A stretch of DNA of 64,000 nucleotides from Chitinophaga skermanii (lineage in GTDB: Bacteria; Bacteroidota; Bacteroidia; Chitinophagales; Chitinophagaceae): contig NZ_QLLL01000002.1 of NCBI RefSeq assembly GCF_003259335.1, positions 1-64,000 on the forward strand, written 5' to 3'. Below, in pieces: positions 61,872-64,000 of the stretch (position 1 is the first letter of the stretch; each line of letters starts with the position of its first letter). Made by a program: the position numbers and the translations under genes. The notes beneath the pieces were generated by a model that saw only the letters and a list, made by a program, of their open reading frames with translations, did no database searches and was not told the origin of the DNA.

Positions 61872-63272
61872 GTGAAATTCACACGAATTGTTAGTGCGTT
61901 ATGCCTGTTGCCATTACTATTTGCAGGCCGCGTACAAGCGCAACAGAACGGCCAACTACATGCTTTACAACAAAAATTTGTAGACCTACGTTTCGGTATG
62001 TTTATCCATTTCAACATTCCTACATTTATGGAAGATGATTGGGCCGACCCCGATGCTTCACCCGCTCTTTTTAACCCACGCAAACTTGATTGTAAACAAT
62101 GGGCAGATGCCGCTGCAGCAGCCAACATGACTTATGGTTGTTTAACTACCAAACACCATAGCGGCTTTGCTATTTGGGATACGAAAACAACCGACTACAG
62201 CGTTATGAGTTCTCCTTTCAAACGCGACGTAGTAAAAGAATACGTAGAAGCATTCCGCGCAAAAGGTTTACGTGTAATGTTGTACTACTCTATTCTCGAC
62301 ACCCATCATAAAATAAGACCTGGCCATATAACGCCTGCGCACATCGCCATGATTAAAGCACAAATCACGGAATTGCTCACCAAGTATGGCGAAATCGATG
62401 CGTTGATTATTGATGGATGGGACGCCCCTTGGAGCCGCATTTCGTATGAAGATGTGCCTTTCGGTGAAATCTATGGCTTAATTAAACAATTGCAACCGAA
62501 ATGCTTAGTAATGGATTTGAATGCTGCGAAATATCCTGCTGAAGCGCTCTTCTATACCGATATCAAATCGTATGAACAAGGCGCCGGTCAACACATTTCT
62601 ACCAGCACAAACCGCCTTCCAGCCTTAGCTTGTTTACCATTACAACAAAACTGGTTTTACAAATCCAACTTTGCTACAACACCTGTAAAAGAGGCCGGCA
62701 AATTGGTGAATGAAATTATTGTTCCATACAACAAAGCATGGTGTAACTTCATCTTAAACGTAGCGCCTAACCGCGATGGCTTGTTCGACGCGAATGCTAT
62801 TGATGCATTGAAAGCAATCGGCAAGCAATGGAAAAATGAAGGTCCTGTTGCACCATTACCGGCAAATGAAGCACCTATCATTGCAGAAAATATCGCGAAA
62901 CATGTAGCGGCTAACAGTAGTTGGAGCGATGATATGAACATCATGGATTTCGCGAACGACGATAACTTCCGTTCATCATGGTCATCGCACCCAAGTGTAA
63001 AACAACCATGGTATGAAGTTGAATTCCCGAAAGAGCGTTCTTTCAACATGATCACGATGGTAGAAAATTCAGCACGCATCAAAACGTACCACTTCGAATA
63101 TTTCGATAACGGTGTTTGGAAACCATTACCTGGTAAGCCAACAGATGCCGGCCGTGTAAAAATTTTTAGGTTCCCGCGCGTTTGGGGTACAAAAGTGAAA
63201 ATCGTCATCGAAAGCTTCTCTGAAACACCTAGCATTGCTGAATTTGCTGTGTACGACGAGAAAAGAAATTAA
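61872..63272 (+). CDS. Secreted GH29 alpha-L-fucosidase with C-terminal discoidin-like domain
   Basis: 466 residues with a GTG start at 61872; signal peptide ending GRVQAQ. Catalytic domain with LRFGMFIHFN, TTKHHSGFAIWDTKTTDYSV, and the nucleophile Asp181 in DALIIDGWDAPW, as in GH29. The acid/base is not assigned. The C-terminal 120 residues (SWSDDMNIMDFANDDNFRSSWSS...YEVEFPKERSFNMITMVEN) form an F5/8 type C (discoidin) carbohydrate-binding domain. It removes terminal fucose from glycans. Single gene. Confidence 0.92.
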   Translation: MKFTRIVSALCLLPLLFAGRVQAQQNGQLHALQQKFVDLRFGMFIHFNIPTFMEDDWADPDASPALFNPRKLDCKQWADAAAAANMTYGCLTTKHHSGFAIWDTKTTDYSVMSSPFKRDVVKEYVEAFRAKGLRVMLYYSILDTHHKIRPGHITPAHIAMIKAQITELLTKYGEIDALIIDGWDAPWSRISYEDVPFGEIYGLIKQLQPKCLVMDLNAAKYPAEALFYTDIKSYEQGAGQHISTSTNRLPALACLPLQQNWFYKSNFATTPVKEAGKLVNEIIVPYNKAWCNFILNVAPNRDGLFDANAIDALKAIGKQWKNEGPVAPLPANEAPIIAENIAKHVAANSSWSDDMNIMDFANDDNFRSSWSSHPSVKQPWYEVEFPKERSFNMITMVENSARIKTYHFEYFDNGVWKPLPGKPTDAGRVKIFRFPRVWGTKVKIVIESFSETPSIAEFAVYDEKRN

Positions 63273-63295
63273 TAAAGCCTTGATGAACAAACAAG

Positions 63296-63327
63296 CCCAT
63301 CTCAAGCGTGTTGAGATGGGTTTTTGT
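63296..63327 (+). terminator. Terminator of the fucosidase gene
   Basis: Perfect ten-base stem CCCATCTCAA / TTGAGATGGG, five-base loop, then TTTTTGTTTT. Between here and 63574 nothing is recognised. Confidence 0.88.
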
Positions 63328-63574
63328 TTTCTACCCTACATGGTCATAAAATGGTCGATTCACTGCGGTAAATAGCCGAATTATAATATCTTCCAATGGT
63401 AGTTTAATGTTCTTCCAATGTTCCAGGCCGCTTCTTTCCTATATGGAGATATATGTGGGATATATTTTGGATCAATACCACCTGCTTCTTGCAGCAAGTG
63501 AATAGCCATCCCCCATTTTTCTAACCTGCTCTAAATAAGTCATTTCCGTTTTTTCTCCGTGTATTTCGGCCCCT

Positions 63575-63618
63575 TTCACCGACACTTCACCGACACTTCA
63601 CCGACTTTTCACCGACAA
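63575..63618. repeat. 11-bp tandem array, four copies of TTCACCGACNN
   Basis: Units at 63575, 63586, 63597 and 63608 differ only in the last two bases. Two CGACAT words at 63655 and 63666, again 11 apart, suggest the array once extended further. Confidence 0.9.
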
Positions 63619-63740
63619 ACCCCTAGTAAAACCAAGGGTGAAGTAAGCCTTTTGTCGACATTTCTCCGACATGCACCTTGAATTTACTGGGGTTCAGTCG
63701 ACTGTTTGCCAAGTGTAAGTTGATCGCAAATGATTGAAAA

Positions 63741-63850
63741 GCGGCATTTTCCGGCACTTTCCGGCATATTCCGGCATATTCCGGCACAAAGCGGCATATT
63801 CCGGCATAATCCGGCAAAAAGCGGTTAAAAGCGGCACTTTCCGGCACGCG
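63741..63850. repeat. 10-bp tandem array, eleven copies of [C/G]CGGCANNNN
   Basis: Eleven consecutive 10-base units. The first base alternates between C and G; CGGCA is kept in ten of eleven. TATT and CTTT are the commonest tails. The apparent minus-strand open frames here are by-products of a 30-base codon-periodic repeat. Confidence 0.92.
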
Positions 63851-63875
63851 ACTTTTTTTCTTCGAAAGGGAGCTG

Positions 63876-63883
63876 TACTTTTG
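63876..63883 (+). promoter_or_regulatory. -7 box before the last, partial gene
   Basis: TACTTTTG matches TAnnTTTG exactly, 12 bases before an ATG. Transcription would start close to the start codon. Confidence 0.4.
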
Positions 63884-63894
63884 TTTTGAAGGGG

Positions 63895-64000
63895 ATGAAC
63901 AACAGTTTTAGCATTGCGATAAGGGAGGCTCGCAAGGTGCAATGGGTAGAAGAGCTGGGCGTAAAAAAAGGGCAAAAAAATAAGCAACATCATGCCGTAC
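63895..64000 (+). CDS. Start of an unidentified gene (runs off the right edge)
   Basis: From ATG 63895 the frame is open for 35 codons to the window end: it begins MNNSFSIAIREARKVQWVEE and continues basic (VKKGQKNKQHH). A -7 box lies just upstream. Too short to assign; a DNA-binding or mobile-element protein is possible. Confidence 0.4.
   Translation, partial: MNNSFSIAIREARKVQWVEELGVKKGQKNKQHHAV

Noticed and set aside
63575..63850. CRISPR array
   Set aside because: Units are only 10-11 bases with no separate spacers, and no cas genes are seen.
63623..63993. Minus-strand open frames with repeated PEYAG/CRKMP-like words
   Set aside because: Produced by three-unit (30-base) periodicity of the 10-base array; overlapping frames in two phases show no coding bias.

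Overview
The window reads as a chromosome segment of an aerobic Bacteroidota bacterium, most likely Chitinophagaceae (Chitinophaga-like). The evidence is a SusC/SusD pair, secreted type I sulfatases, LytTR two-component systems, many DUF families typical of Bacteroidota, AT-leaning codon use, A-rich non-Shine-Dalgarno leaders, and several TAnnTTTG-type -7 boxes. No rRNA, tRNA or CRISPR array was seen.

Layout. 1-741: C-terminal scrap of an IS3-type transposase and an 11-bp repeat array. 742-12006: carbohydrate region with a GH5 glycosidase, two DUF4846 proteins, then a polysaccharide-utilization operon (SusC, SusD and two tandem sulfatases) behind a recognisable TTTG/TAnnTTTG promoter. 12100-29507: housekeeping and accessory genes (prolyl-tRNA editing protein, NarL-type and LytTR-type two-component pairs, S41-like protein, TonB-dependent siderophore receptor, proteasome-like secreted protein, TIM-barrel isomerase, retropepsin-like protein, DUF5694). 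30214-39706: the most unusual region. 39949-59918: small transporters, metalloproteases, orphan immunity-like genes (SUKH-like, barstar, DUF2185, a decayed Imm5-like gene), a TauE/GntR operon, a MocR regulator facing a thioredoxin-like gene, AAA ATPase, M61 peptidase, OsmC, AraC regulator and GH130. 60000-63272: Lrp regulator facing an EamA exporter, then a GH29 fucosidase. 63273-64000: two short-period repeat arrays and the start of an unidentified gene.

The candidate new system is an array of 17 intact tandem small genes (plus one decayed leader) at 30214-34004. Each encodes a 51-65 residue peptide with a short leader ending in Gly-Gly (Cys-Gly in two members) and a core with six conserved cysteines. 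Next to it lie a minus-strand membrane protein that fuses a C39-like domain without catalytic Cys, a VKOR domain and a thioredoxin domain with CGPC; a divergent ABC exporter lacking C39; and a LytS/LytTR pair flanked by two 21-bp-spaced ATTCGA direct repeats. Inference: a family of disulfide-bonded exported peptides with its own oxidation, export and sensing genes. No RiPP-modifying enzyme and no catalytically complete C39 protease was seen in the window.

A second theme is intergenic DNA made of imperfect 10-11-bp tandem repeats, with unrelated consensus sequences in five places (342-440, 18827-19035, 52720-52906, 63575-63618, 63741-63850). The shared helical-turn period suggests a common way of arising or a common function.
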